A stretch of DNA of 64,000 nt. It comes from Muscardinus avellanarius (taxonomy: Eukaryota; Chordata; Mammalia; Rodentia; Gliridae). Every line of letters begins with the position of its first letter. Positions within the stretch are counted from its first letter, which is position 1. Below the pieces are notes generated by a model. It saw only the letters and a list, made by a program, of their open reading frames with translations, was not told the DNA's origin and ran no database searches. Shown here in pieces: positions 49,791 through 63,975 of this stretch. The stretch lies in NCBI GenBank assembly GCA_963383645.1, contig OY726560.1, positions 28,542,800 to 28,606,799 of the forward strand. The letters run 5' to 3'. A program made the position numbers and the translations under genes.

Positions 49791-50319
49791 TTTTTCTATG
49801 AAGTAGGCACTAATTTACTGTGTTATGTCTTATTCGATTAAATTCTATCCTGTTTTATTAGATGTAAAATAAAATTTAATATTTTCATACTTTTAGTTTC
49901 ATCTCTCAAAGGAAGCAACTTTAATCACACTCTTTCCTCATTATTTGCTGTGAGGTTCCATCTTTAAGTCAATTCTCTGCAAAGACCACATTATAGTACT
50001 AATTATTTTCAAATAACACCTCCAGCATATCATAAAAATGCACACTTTCTCCATCTGATTATAGTCAAGGTAACAGTATATATGTTCATGATTGATATGT
50101 AAGTTTTTAACTATTCCTTCTACATTTTTATAGTGTTAGGTGTTTGTGACATAAACTATCTATGTTCCTTCAATTTCCTACTTTCCATGCAGGTATGTAG
50201 GTGCAGCTTGCAGAAAGAAAATTCCCAAGAAACACTTCAAGTAAAGAGCATAGGCTATTTGACAAAGTAACTTTATTCTAATATACAAAAGATCTTTCTT
50301 TTTAGTTTCTAAACACAGA

Positions 50320-50355
<36 letters not shown>

Positions 50356-50373
50356 AACAACAAACACACACAC
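50320..50373. repeat. (CT)n(CA)n microsatellite
   Basis: A short CT run leading into CA repeats with AAC interruptions. Confidence 0.9.
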
Positions 50374-50540
50374 TCGCACCCATAGGAGTATACATGTGAC
50401 ATAGTTTCTAAAAGTTTTGCATTTCTCCTTTCTGTTACTTTTTAGGGTTTGTAAAATCCTAATTCAACTCTTTTTTTTTTTTTTTATTCTCAGAGAAGTT
50501 TTACTCTAGCTGCTTGAGCTATACGGTCCTTATGTTTTTA

Positions 50541-50730
50541 TTTTTATTTATTTTTTCAGTACTGGGGATTGAACCAAGGAGTTTTCTACTTCTGAGCTAC
50601 ACTCATAGCCCCATTTTATTTCATTTTTGAAACGGGTCTCCCTAAGTTGCAAAGGAGCTCAAAAAGTTGCTGAGACTTTCCAAGAACCCGTAATCCTTCT
50701 ATTTTAAGCTACCAATTACCAGGATCACCA
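50541..50730 (-). mobile_element. Composite SINE, antisense, older
   Basis: cagtactggggattgaacca, tctacttctgagctacactc, then a diverged B1 half. Confidence 0.75.
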
Positions 50731-50821
50731 CAATCTGTAGATTTGAATGCAATAGAGCATTTTTTAAAAAATCACAGTTGTCCCAACAAATTCATGCCAT
50801 GTTGTATTTTTTTAATATGGT

Positions 50822-50972
50822 TTTAGCTACACCCTAAGCCCTATTTTTTAGGCTTTTTATTTTTAAAACAAGGTCTCACTGAATTGCAAAGGCCCTTGCT
50901 AAGTAGCTGAGGCTGTCTGCAAACTGCGATCTTCTGGTGTCTGCCTCCCAAATGCTTGGATTACAACGTGTC
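50822..50972 (-). mobile_element. Composite SINE fragment, antisense
   Basis: tttagctacaccctaagccc, acaaggtctcactgaattgc, tgcctcccaaatgcttggat; the T run and part of the ID half are missing. Confidence 0.7.
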
Positions 50973-51104
50973 CTTCTCTTGAACTTTCCTAAATAGACTT
51001 CTTATAGTCACCTACAAAATAAACAAGACAAACTACAAAAGATAGATCAATTTACCATCAGCATTATGAGGGAAAAATAGTATAACTTATTGATCACAAA
51101 ACCA

Positions 51105-51510
51105 CTTTTTAAAATTTTTATTGGTGCATTATATTCATACATCATATTGGGGTAAAAAACTTGTGTGTACAGACATGCACACATCGCTGATTTAACCCCT
51201 ACCCAATTCCCACCCCCATTACCTCCCTGTCCCTCCCTCCTTTGCTTGGCTTAGTGGTTGACTTTGATATGTTTAAGTACATTGTGTGTTTTAGAGATTT
51301 TCCTCTTCCCCCCTCCTTTCTCCTCCTTTAGGTTGTCTTGTTTGCTCCTCTATAGGATTTCCTTTTTGATCTAGAGTTCCTCCTATGACCATTTCTCCCT
51401 AACTCTCACATATTAGGGAAAGCATCTGATTTCTTATTTTTTGTGACTGACTAATCTCACTTAGCATAATGTCCTCCAGTTCCATCCATTCCCCTTAAAA
51501 ATGAAATAGA
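51105..51510 (-). mobile_element. LINE-1 3' end, antisense
   Basis: tttattggtgcattatattc, cctccctgtccctccctcct, cacatattagggaaagcatc, 'tcacttagcataatgtcctc', ttccatccattcccct: the same family as the fragments at 3015 and 22840. Confidence 0.75.
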
Positions 51511-51959
51511 AAATTTTAGTAATAATAATTATCTATGGAAAATTGTAGAGGCTGTAAATAGAAATCTAGTCTACCAAATCATTCATATTTTATAATAACT
51601 TGAAAATAAATATGTTTGGAAACATGAGCTTATCTTGACCTCAAGAAGGCAACCTCTAAATAACAAAGGGATGAATGATTTTAAATTTTGTGTAGGTATG
51701 CAAGTCCAAGCCCACCTGCTTCAGCCTTTGTTAGTAACTGCAGATTTGGCATTCTTAGTGAGATAAAGTAAGATATTGATATATCCAGATTCCCTGATAT
51801 CTTCTGAAACTCAAAATTGATAAAAAAAAATTCATAAAGAAGAAGGTCCAAACTAACTTTTCTAGTGTCTTGGAGAAGTTTGGACAGTTTCAAAGTAGAA
51901 AAGGCCATTTTTTTTTTCATTTATGGTACTTACTGTTCTTATCTATGTGCAAAAGAATA

Positions 51960-52152
51960 TTTGGGAGGCTGAGACAGGAGGATCTTGGTTCACCGATAGG
52001 ACAGCCTCAGCTACATAGTGAGGCCCTTTGCAACTCAGTGAGACCCTGTTTCAAAATAGAGAATAAAATATAGGGCTGGAGTTGTAGTTCAGAGTATAAT
52101 GCCCCTGGGTTCCATCCACCATACTGCAATAAATAAATAAATAAATAAATAA
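51960..52152 (+). mobile_element. Composite SINE, 5'-truncated
   Basis: Begins inside the B1 half (tttgggaggctgagacagga), continues through linker and ID half (ggttccatccaccatactgc) to an AAAT-repeat tail. Confidence 0.85.
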
Positions 52153-52702
52153 CCTTTCCAAATAGAACAAAATAATAAACATCTCCTCAGCTACCCCCAC
52201 TAGGATATAAATGGTTACCAGGCTATAACTTTGTCTCTTTTAACTTTGGACAATTAGAATAAAGTTAGAATACAATAAACCTCAATGGCCATGGAATACA
52301 GTAAAAAACACAAGCTGTCATTTTTATTCAAATAAATTAATGCTGAATTAAATTTAAATTTTTTTATCTAGTCTGCATATTTTTTCTTCTTGGGGAGGAT
52401 ATTTATTTACAAATATGTGCCCCTTCAAATTTTTCTTTTTGTCTATGATGTTTCTCAAAGAAATACAAATGTGTATTGCCACCCTGCCCTTTGGCTAAAA
52501 TCAAGTGTACTATCTGTTTTCCTCAGTTTAATACAGATGTACAGACACAGCATTCAGAACTCTCAAAACCTACTTCACTATTTTAAAAGAAATCCTATGA
52601 AGAATGATGGATATCCCTTTAGAAATCTATAAAAATAACTTTATATAATTAACAATTTTTCAAGTTTTTAATGAAAGGCTGATAAACAATTGAATACTCA
52701 TG

Positions 52703-52708
<6 letters not shown>

Positions 52709-52744
<36 letters not shown>
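52709..52744. repeat. (TA)n microsatellite
   Basis: About 17 TA repeats, 300 bp before CUB c. Confidence 0.95.
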
Positions 52745-52745
<1 letters not shown>

Positions 52746-53006
52746 TGCTTATAATTAGAAAAGTATAAGCATATACTCCAAATTAAAACATGGAAAGTTG
52801 AGCAATGTTCTCTTGGGGGCTAATACTAATTCTTAGGAGTATTAAATAATTTTTTTCCTCTAGTGCCTCAATGGATGAAATGATTTTTGAATATTGGAAG
52901 AGGTCTTTACATATTCCTGTTATTACCAGAAAGTAACTTAGGCAAAGAAATTGGAATGCATCCTGTTTTAAGAGAGATGAGATTCATTCAGCCTATAACT
53001 TTATAA

Positions 53007-53626
<620 letters not shown>

Positions 53627-55710
53627 TTTAATATTTAAAAATTAAAATTTTTAATATTTAAAATATCAGAATGGTGACATGGGATACTCATTTGCTTTTG
53701 ATACATAAACTAATATTATTTGGAATTTTATGAATAAAACCTCAAGCAGGATGATTTTTGTCTCTGGAATAGTATGAGAAGTTGACTTCAAAAATTCAAA
53801 GGGAAATATGAAGATGTTCTGAACTGCTGAGCCAATTGCACATGTTCATATATACTTGTTTATAAAATGTTAATTTTTATAATTTTCTCTTGTAAATACT
53901 ATGTCTCAAATTTTATAATACAGAACTGCAGATATATTATTAAGGTGGAATATAAAATTACATTGCACATATGGTAGATATTAATAAATGCCCTTTTATA
54001 AATAAATAAAAGATCATGTAGAATTAAATATAGTTCATTTATGAAATACAACATGAACTAGTAAATTAGCAATGTAATTGTTTAAGGTAACAACAAGGGG
54101 AAGAATGACCATCCTACCATGTTAAAATATAAATAAAGTAACATTATCTTGAAATTTCTATAGGACAATCTTTTAACATAATTAATTTGATCATTTTAAA
54201 ATCTGCTTTTGAGTAGTTTTTATTTTAACAATGTTGTTATATTGTTTTATTGAAATTTACTATTATATTGTACTAATTTATTTTACCTTAGCCATTCTTA
54301 AAAAAAATTAGCAATAAATAGATGTGGTCACAATTTTAAATATAAATGTTTGTTTTTAATAATTTATATTTATTGTGCTATCACACAATATTTGCCTTTG
54401 ATAAAATTATGCATCCTTTTATTGAAGGAGAATGAGGATTGTACAGAAATTTGTATAGTTAAATTTATATAGTGAATTGAATATAATTGAGATACAAAGA
54501 ATGTTATAATGAATATTCTGTTATGTAGCAGAAATGAAGTAGACTTTATAAACAGGTTTTTGCTGTTCTTCAAAGTATAAGACTGATTGCAAAAAATTAA
54601 TCAAAGCACCATATTATTTCAGTGGGTAGTGGATTAATGGAGTTTAAAATAAGATCCGTGATATTATACAAGAAAATAGAGGATTACATACTGCTTGGTA
54701 TGTAAATAGAGGTCTAATTAACACTTAAGGTTTTGAATCTTCACAGGTTACAAGTGTTAATTGAATCTGTAGTTACAGGGCAAGAAATGCAGATTTAGAT
54801 CTATCTTTTATGAGCTAACAAAGTTTGTTTAAAGTTCTATTCCAAAGACTACCCAAAGTTACATGAAAGATAATCTTTTAAGGTTTGAGAGAAATATTGA
54901 GTTAGTATAGTCTAACCTCTCACCCAGCACACTAATTTTCTTCCTGTAGGTTTCCAGAAACATGATGAACTGCCTTGATATGGATACTTTATTGATGGGA
55001 AGCCTACTTGCTGGGCAAAAACTATTAGGTGTTTATGCAGATTTTATTTGTGAATTATTCTTGGAGAATTGTACCTTTTCCACTCTCTGGAGTTATACCA
55101 AAATCTTAAAATCAAGCCCAAAGGAAATGAACAAACAAACAAAAATTTTCTTCCTTCTCCAACCTACAACTACTCAAACACACTACCTCACCATTCTGAG
55201 ATTATCATGTTCTCATATGCTCTTTCCTCAGAACCATACCTTATCTCAAGCTTGTTCTTCCTAGATTAAACACAGTTTCTTCACTTCTTCATCATGAAAT
55301 TTGTGTTTTATTTTCATCACCTTTCTCTGAATGTATTCCAATTTAATGATAACTGGAAATTCTCTAAAAACAACACAGATAGCCAAAGTCTGAAATTCCA
55401 TAATTATATGAAATTGATTTCTATCTTCAATGCAGACTTCTTTATTTACTTTTGTTTAAATTTCATACTTTTAGTTCAGAGTTACTCTGTCCTCTGTTCA
55501 ATGCCCTCCTCTTATACTTTTAGGGAATTCTTAGCCTCTGTGAAAATCTGTTTTTAGAATGTAAAATTCCTGGGTCCTAACTCCTCTATCCACTTGCTAA
55601 TTACTTTTAGAGAGTGTAATTTGTATTATAACAGCTACCTGAGTGCCTGGCAGTAACCAGGCCCTAACTGCCTTTCTCTTTTACAGATCTGAATTCCATT
55701 TTTTATAAGT

Positions 55711-55711
<1 letters not shown>

Positions 55712-55750
<39 letters not shown>
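55712..55750. repeat. (AT)n microsatellite
   Basis: About 19 AT repeats. Confidence 0.95.
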
Positions 55751-55753
<3 letters not shown>

Positions 55754-56051
55754 CTGGTACATTAACCATACTAGATATAAATATCAAAATACTTAACAAA
55801 TAAGGCACTTTTAATGAATCATAAACAATCTCTTTACTAGTTAACATTATATCAAGGTGTTTGAACAAATGAAATTTAAATCACTTCAAACTCAGTTCAA
55901 CTTCAGTACCATTCAGCCTACCTTGCCCCTTGTTTATGATACCATGAGAGATTTTTCTTAAACACATTGTAGAAATCAAAGTACTAATTATATGTAATCT
56001 ACTATAGATGGAGAAAAATTGGGCAAAAAAAAAACTATATCAAATGATCTT

Positions 56052-56264
56052 TAACTGGGCATGGTGGCGCAGGCTTGTAATCCCAGCCTTAAGGAGGCTG
56101 AGACGGGAAGATCACAATTCTCGGACAGCCTCAGCTACTTAGTGAGGCCTTCTGCAACTTAGTGAAACCGTGTTTCAAAATAAAAGAATAAAAAATGGGG
56201 CAGGGATATAGCATGGAGGTCAAATGCCCCTGGGTTCCATCCCCAAACCTGAAAAAAAAAAAAA
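56052..56264 (+). mobile_element. Composite B1–ID SINE with 10-bp target duplication
   Basis: actgggcatggtggcgcagg to gttccatccccaaacctg plus A tail. Flanked by aaatgatctt at 56042-56051 and 56265-56274. Closely similar to the copy at 38878. Confidence 0.92.
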
Positions 56265-56489
56265 AAATGATCTTGAGGTCCTTATATCTGGAATTATCCT
56301 TCAATAAAGCATGATCCAAGTTTATAAATTTACAAGTTGGAAAAAATAACATCCTCAAGGTCATTATTGGTGGAACAACTTACGAAAACCTGGATATCAA
56401 TGCTATTTTGACGTTTAAATATTTTAGAACATATCTTTAATATAAATTGCCTTAATAATTTATTATGTAAATTATCATTCTTTTTTATT

Positions 56490-56675
56490 GTTTTTGAGAC
56501 TGAGAGTTGATTTAGGTAAATATTGTATCTTTCTGCAAAATACTCAACTGCCTCTTTTTTTTTTTAATTAAGAGCTGGTCTCACTAAATTTCCCAGGCTA
56601 GTCTAGAATTGGTTATCTTTCTGCCTCAGGCTCCCTAGTAGCTAGGATTGCAGGCTTGCACCACCCTGCTTGTGT
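56490..56675 (-). mobile_element. Old composite SINE, antisense
   Basis: gactgagagttgatttaggt, gctggtctcactaaatttcc, tctgcctcaggctccctagt, ttgcaccaccctgctt. Strongly diverged. Confidence 0.6.
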
Positions 56676-57224
56676 ATTAGCATTCTTATGAGAAGGTATT
56701 ATGATATTGAAATAACTGGTTTTTCTCATTGTCTTGTTAGAACTGAATGTCTTTGCCTGTCTCTTTCTTTCTTAAATGTCTCTCCCAGGGCTGCTCCTCC
56801 ATGAATTTCTCATTTTTGAAGGTCACTGTCTTCATAAACCTCTACTGACTAAATAGTTAATTCTTTTTATTTTTTTGCTCCTGCGCTGATGCATATTCAC
56901 CAGTTTCTAGTACTTAGCAGAATATCGGAATTTTTGGTTTTCCATGACTTTTTTTATAGTCTTCTAAATCTTCACTCCATAATGTGTAGAATAAGTAGGT
57001 CCTTATCTTCTAATTTTTGTTTGTTTGTTTGTATTAACCAACTATTAGCAAACTTTTGAATGTCCTAAGTTCTTCTGCAGCAGTGGAAACATTTTATTGT
57101 TTATTCCATAATTTGATAAACTAAAGCTTTCTTTTATAAAGTGGCTAGCCAGGGCTTAGTAATACAAAAAAACACTAGCTCTTATTTTGGAAGGTTGAAC
57201 AATAAAACAAAAGTGTCTAAGCAT

Positions 57225-57400
57225 TTCTCTGATAGGCACTATGCTAAGTCATTCTCATAAGTTATCTCATTTAGCTTCAAGAGGACCCCATTGCAATTTA
57301 ATTTTATAGATGGAGAAAAGGAGATTCAAACAAGTTGTTGTTGACAGTGACCTCATTAGCACAAGCAGTTTACAGTATATTTAGATTTTCCCACAAATTA
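57225..57400 (-). mobile_element. Probable MIR, antisense
   Basis: ctgataggcactatgctaag, ataagttatctcatttagct and tatagatggagaaaaggaga mirror the reverse complement of MIR (ggcactgtgctaag, attatctcatttaatc, cagatgaggaaactgag). Confidence 0.6.
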
Positions 57401-57683
57401 ATTCAATGTTATTGGAATTAACACATTTTCTTTAAAAATATGTTTTATATGTGATATTTTTGTCATTTTTCCCATCTACTCTCCTATTGTCAAATATTTT
57501 TTCTTAACATTATATCAGAAATTAAGCTGATTTATCTGAGACTTCTATTTTTGTGTAATTTTTGTGAAGCTGAATAGCAGTTCATCTGGATGTCAAGACA
57601 GCTTCTTGCCATGTCTAATTTCATCTGACTGGCAGCAAAGACTATTTTTTAAGACAAAATTATGTTATTTGCAGCAATACTAC

Positions 57684-57861
57684 TTTTTTTTTTTTTGGTG
57701 GTGGTACTGGGGTTCCTGGAAGCCCTTCTAACTCCGGGCTACACTCCAAGACCTATTTTATACTTTTTTATTTTTGGAAACAGGGTCTCTTAAGCAGCAT
57801 GATCCTCCTGTCTCTGCCACCCAAGTGCAGGGATTACAAGTGTGCGCCACCACGCCCGGCT
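57684..57861 (-). mobile_element. Composite SINE, antisense, with target duplication
   Basis: T run, ggtactggggttcctggaag, ggaaacagggtctcttaagc, tgcgccaccacgcccggct. Short internal deletion. Flanked by agcaatactac at 57673-57683 and 57862-57872. Confidence 0.9.
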
Positions 57862-57943
57862 AGCAATACTACTTTTATATTCAAGAACATGTGAAAGATC
57901 AACTCAAAGGACTCTGGTATTCTTGTTCATTGTGGATAAGGGA

Positions 57944-57947
57944 AACA

Positions 57948-57984
<37 letters not shown>
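57944..57984. repeat. (CA)n microsatellite
   Basis: About 20 CA repeats. Confidence 0.95.
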
Positions 57985-57986
<2 letters not shown>

Positions 57987-58183
57987 TTAAGAAGAAAACA
58001 ACCAAAGTATATTTTTTGACAAACATTTTGAGAAATTGTATCCTGCTTATTTCAAATACTTCCCAAGTCTGACTTCAGCTACCCATTATGCAATGATAAC
58101 CTTGTCTTGTCCGTGCTTGAATTTTCAGTCTCCTTGTTCTAGTTTCAATTTTGTCACCTTTTAAATATTTTTTAAAACAACAG

Positions 58184-58370
58184 AGCCGGAGAATGGTGGT
58201 GCACACCTGTAATCTCATTACTTGAGAAGCTGAGACAAGAGGACTGCAGGTTTAGTGAAGCTGTCAGCAAATTAGCAAAGCCCTTTTGCAAAATAAGCAA
58301 TAAAATAGGGTGAGGGGTTTAGCTCAGAGGTAGACTGAGCCTGAGTTCAATCCTTAGCACCACAAAAAAA
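58184..58370 (+). mobile_element. Composite B1–ID SINE
   Basis: gagccggagaatggtggtgc, B1 half with a deletion, linker, tagctcagaggtagactgag, ttcaatccttagcaccac. Confidence 0.82.
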
Positions 58371-58917
58371 GGAGCTCTGAGAATTTTCAACATGTGAAAC
58401 TAAACACAGAATGTTACCATGAACTGAGGTTTGTAATTTCCTTAATAATTTTGGTGATTTCCTTAAGGCCAAGTTAAAAAAAATAAGTAAATAAATCACA
58501 TCAAGATAAAGATGCATGTAGCAGTAGTCATCTTTTATTTCATATGGTATCGTAAACATAGGATATTGTGTATATGAAATTGTCCTTTATAAATAGTCTA
58601 GGCAATGTCATTAAAGTTAACAGATCACATGGGACTACTGTATACTCACCATGTTGCAACAAATGGAAAAGCCCCAGTCTTTATTAATACTTAATTATTA
58701 TTATTTGATATGATGATATATTGTATATATCTGTAGATTGCATTAATTTTATAGAATTATATTATTACATTTAAATAAACTTATAATCCTAATTAGTAAG
58801 CATTAATAAAAATGCAGAAAAGTCATGTTTGTCTGTGGAGTGTAAACCTCCACAGCCTTTTGGTAAAATGGTATTTGTTAAAGCTAAGCATACTTCCCCA
58901 AAACCCAGTCACTATAC

Positions 58918-58981
58918 TGTACTTATGCCTGTTGATAGTCATCCAATATTGGAACTAAATTATCCAACAGGCATAAGTACA
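58918..58981. repeat. Perfect 17-bp inverted repeat, 30-bp spacer
   Basis: tgtacttatgcctgttg (58918-58934) and its exact reverse complement caacaggcataagtaca (58965-58981). A second small inverted repeat, ctgtggag/ctccacag, lies upstream near 58833-58855. No SINE or L1 signature is seen here. Confidence 0.9.
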
Positions 58982-59099
58982 TATGTTCATCAAAAATATA
59001 TTTTAAAGTTCACAACACTCTCTCTGTTCAGGGTAAAATGCAGACTACCTTAAAGACCAGTTGAACAGACGAATGTGGTATGATCATAAAATGGAAAGA

Positions 59100-59490
59100 A
59101 AATGCAATACATCACTTTATGAAAATAAACAATTCGCAATTGCATGCAGTAATAGAAAATGAACCTCACATATCTAATGTTGAGTACAAGTCATCAGACC
59201 CGAATGAGGACATGCTCATGGATTAATTATATAAGCTACACAAATATTTATATAAAGTAGGAAAAAGTAGTATGTGCTATCAAAAGCTGAGTGAATGACT
59301 ATTTTGGGCAAACTAAAAAGGGAGAAAACTTTTGTGAGAGGACTGATGGATACTGGTCACGTTGCTTCTATTCATTTGGGTGAAATTTCCAAACAGGTGT
59401 TCAATTTGTGGAAATTCAATGGAGTGAACACTCAAATACACACTTTGCAGTAAATGTACACACAAGTTGAAATGTTTAAAACAATAAGCA
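59100..59490 (+). mobile_element. Ancient L1-like 3' end
   Basis: cctcacatatctaatgttga, gtacaagtcatcagaccc, 'gatactggtcacgttgcttc', gtgttcaatttgtggaaatt and 'acacactttgcagtaaatgt' run in the order of an old mammalian L1 3' UTR (gtgttcactttgtgaaaatt). Confidence 0.4.
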
Positions 59491-59986
59491 ACTGAGGAGT
59501 CATTCTGTTCATTTTACAAATAGCACGTCTCTATGCCAGCTTTATAATTCTCTACTGGTGTGGAATTAAGCATATTTGGTGCAGGATTATTAAACAGTCT
59601 TATATTGTTAAAGGGTTTAGAGAAGGAAACAGAGGAGGCTTATAAGATAGTCACCAGGAAACTGCACCTCTGTTGTAAATTAAAAATATGTTTTTATCTT
59701 GAAAAAAATTTAAACTCAAGGGATTCTTTCCAGGAATTAATTTTAAATTTTATTTTAAAAATTTTCTAAAACATAGCTCACTGTATTTCTCATACCAGCA
59801 TAGAACAAAGTAAACTTGGTAAACTTCCACACTAAACAGAAACAAAATGAAAAGAATTAATTATGCTACACCTAACTGTGAATTTTATTTTCAGAAAAGT
59901 GACAAAGGGCATGTTGGTTTTAGTTTGATAATAACTCTGTTATTTACTGATGTATGTTGTAAGTCTAATTTTTCTTTTTTTTTTAA

Positions 59987-60265
<279 letters not shown>

Positions 60266-60549
60266 TAAAGTTTGTATAAATTGTGACGAAACAGAAAGAC
60301 AATTGCAAAAAAAATTTTTTAGAAGAAGAAGAAAGCAAAAATCCTTTACGGAAGTTTTAAAGACAATTTGAAGTACTTTGATAATTGTCTTTAGTAATAA
60401 ATTAAAAAGCACACTTACATGATTTCTAAAAATTAATTAACTAAAAATCCACTAAAGCACAATAATTACATTTTCCTAATTTAAACTCCTGTGGAATTCT
60501 AACAGATGGAAAAATCAGCTAAAATTTCTAGTGAATTTAAAATGAAAAT

Positions 60550-60625
60550 TCATATATATACACACATAAATATGTATATATGTATATATATACACACATA
60601 TATATACATATTACATATATTTAAA
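60550..60625. repeat. Alternating TATA/CACA-rich repeat
   Basis: Imperfect ATAT and ACAC runs, starting about 340 bp after the CUB c exon. Confidence 0.85.
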
Positions 60626-61700
60626 TCTAAATTTAATTAGACTAAAAAAAGAAATATGAATTAAATTAGTGATATTCTAGTGTTGTTTGCTTGAAAAAGG
60701 TATAATAGCCCAAGATTAAAATAAATTTATTATTCTGAAACAAAATGATCTATAAATAAGATAACATAAATTTCCCTGTCTTCTAGAATCATTCCATTTA
60801 TAGACAGTAGTTTGACTTGAAACCCAAAGGAAAAATAATTATGACCAAAAAGAATAAACCGCATTTCTATAATTAGAGTCCTACTGTTTAATTGAGTGAT
60901 ACAGTGAGATAAATTGATTTTTTAAGACAGAGACAAATTAATAAGTAAATCTTATATACATGAAAATTATAATATATATGCAATGATACAAATGCTGATC
61001 TTGTTCTACATCAAAATAATTTTATTTATGTATATATACATATACACAAGGATAAAAATGCTAATTATTTATAAACTATATCATTTGGATGGAAATACTT
61101 AGCTACTAAAATAATTAAGTTATTCCATAATGAATAGTAAATGAGCATAATGTCTCTGAACTTGGAATGTTGAAATATATAAAAATAATCTTTAAATAAT
61201 AAACTATTTGCTAATCAACATGAAATAATTCTAGTTCTTTATTGTAATTATAAGTAAGTGCTCTGATCATATTTTTAGTTAAGCTACTTCTTAGAACTGC
61301 ATATTTATATGATATCTAAAAATAAGTTAACTAAAAATCCACTAAGACCCATTTAAAATTATTATAATATATTAATAAATCATAATTTATTATAATGTTT
61401 AAACAACTCTACTTATGCCCTGAAGAAAATTTATTTGTTCATTTTCAGGATGCTCATCCATTCATTGCTTGGGAAAAGTTTTTATATGAATCTATAATAT
61501 AATTATCATTGTATCAGAACTTTGGTCTTATTTAAACTCTTTCATGTCAAATCAAAATTTCTTTCCCAACATTGGTTTAATTGAACTTCTTGTATATAAG
61601 AGGCACAAGAGCCTTTTAAATTAAACTATTAAATGAAATGCATTTTTATACTCCAAATGATTTCATCCCAAACGACTATTATTTTGAAAATATGAATATC

Positions 61701-61908
61701 ATTTTTCTTTGCAGTACTGGTGATAGAACCCAGGGGCATTCTACCCCTAGCTACACCCCCAGCTCTCTTTTTTTATTCTTTGTTTTGAAAGAGGGTCTCA
61801 CTGAGTTGCAAAGGGCCTCACTAAGTAACTGAGGATGGCCAGGAACCAGGATCCTTTTGTTTCAGCATCCTAGTGCTAGAATTACAAGTGCATGCCACCA
61901 TGCCCAGC
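61701..61908 (-). mobile_element. Composite B1–ID SINE, antisense, 17-bp target duplication
   Basis: gcagtactggtgatagaacc, ID and B1 halves, atgccaccatgcccagc. Direct copies of ttgaaaatatgaatatc at 61684-61700 and 61909-61925 are identical. Confidence 0.92.
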
Positions 61909-62250
61909 TTGAAAATATGAATATCTTATGTATTGTTATAAGTAAATAATCTATGAAATAGAAAATTTTCTAATGCAGATAAACCATAAGATTTATAGCT
62001 ACATTTTCAATTTTTCTTTCAGAGATGATATTTTATCATCAATATTTTTACACATAAAAAGATATTACATATTTCACAGAAATATAAGAACATTTTGCTT
62101 GACTATAAAAAAAAACTTCGCGAATATAAGAAAAATGATTTGTCCCACTAACATGTTATGATAATTATACATACACTTACTTTTTCAATATATGACTAGG
62201 CCCTAAAATCATGCAGCTTGCAAAAATATATTCTTAAATACGATTCTTAT

Positions 62251-62440
62251 CACTGGATACAATAATGCACACCTGTAATTCCAGTACTTAGGAGGCTGAG
62301 GTAGAAGAATTACAAGTTTAAGGCCATTGTGCTGAGAAGTAGTGAGAGTGTTTCAAAATCAATAAATAAAATAGGACAGGAGATAAAGCTCAACAGTAGA
62401 TGACCTATGGGTTCAATTCTCAAGACCAAACAAAGGAAAA
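62251..62440 (+). mobile_element. Composite B1–ID SINE next to the Sushi c exon
   Basis: actggatacaataatgcaca, B1 half with deletion, ggagataaagctcaacagta, gggttcaattctcaagacc. It ends about 80 bp before the exon at 62521. Confidence 0.82.
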
Positions 62441-62513
62441 CCCAAAACATGACCATTATCTTCTGATTCTTTTTACCCTCCTCTTCCCTGGGAGGAGGAT
62501 TCTTTCCCCCTAA

Positions 62514-62744
<231 letters not shown>

Positions 62745-63109
62745 TAGTCACTGTCCATGGAGTTGCATGGTTTCACACCCTCCTTTTTTTTTTATAATCT
62801 GTTGATTTTTTTTCATTTCATATTGGTGATTTCTATTTTTTTCAATTTGGCAATCAATCTGGTGTACCACAGTTACTTTCTCTACTACTATAATTTAACA
62901 ATCATGCTTCTAAATTTGTTTTCTGATGATGGTGATACAAAACAAAAAAAGATGGATTGATAGAATAACAAAAATGGAATAAAAACTGGAAGTGTTTTCT
63001 GTTATTACTGATTTTATAAACAAGATTGATGGACTGAAGAAATAGCAGAGTATACTCAGTAAAATAAGAGCCAAAAAAAGTCTATGTTCCAATTGTTTCC
63101 TGTATTCCA

Positions 63110-63270
63110 GGGATTGTGCCATGTGTCTGATTTACATGACTAATCTATTCTCAGCCTCATAAGAAACTCATAACAGCAAGATAGGTGCTGCCGTTGTTAC
63201 CATTTTGCAGATGAGAAAAATAAAGTTGAAAAATTGGGTTGGTCCAATATCAAATGATCAAGCACTCCGA
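63110..63270 (-). mobile_element. Probable MIR, antisense
   Basis: ccagggattgtgccatgtgt, taagaaactcataacagcaa, 'ccattttgcagatgagaaaa' are the reverse complement of MIR landmarks. Confidence 0.6.
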
Positions 63271-63744
63271 ATTTCTCAAGCAGTCTATTTTCACAGAAAC
63301 AGTTAACAGAGAGATTCTTGTATTTTATTGATAGTATATTCTTACTGATATAACAAAGAATTAACATGTATAAAAGATGACTATAAAAAACATGTCAGAT
63401 AAATAACAGATAATTAAATTAACCCCAAGCATTTGGTGATGCATAATAAAGACAATTATTTATTTCATGTCATGTAAAAATGAGTAATAATTAAAGAATT
63501 GGGGTATGAAGCCACTACCTTAATATTTGGCACTAAACGTTTTCACTGAAAAAAAGAGAAATCAATAGAAAAACACTAATTTTTTTTAACTGTTAAGTCA
63601 TTCCCTATTTAAATTAGAAAAAGGAGGCATGAAATTTTTCAGGCCACCATCAATTCAGTAGTTATCAGTAAATTTTTTCTGATAGAACAAAAATACAATG
63701 GTCATTTTAGCTTTCTGTTAATGTGGAAAATATGTGGCATGAAT

Positions 63745-63914
63745 TATGTTAGAGGAGAAAAGATTTATTTTGGCTTACTGTTTCAAAGATTTTGGCCTAT
63801 GATCAACTGGATCTATTGCCTTTAGGTCTGTGGTGGGGTAGAACATCATGGAAAAGAGTAATTGGTAGGCCAGAATGAGGGAGGGGAGGGAGGGAGGGAG
63901 GGAGGAAGGGAGTT

Positions 63915-63975
<61 letters not shown>

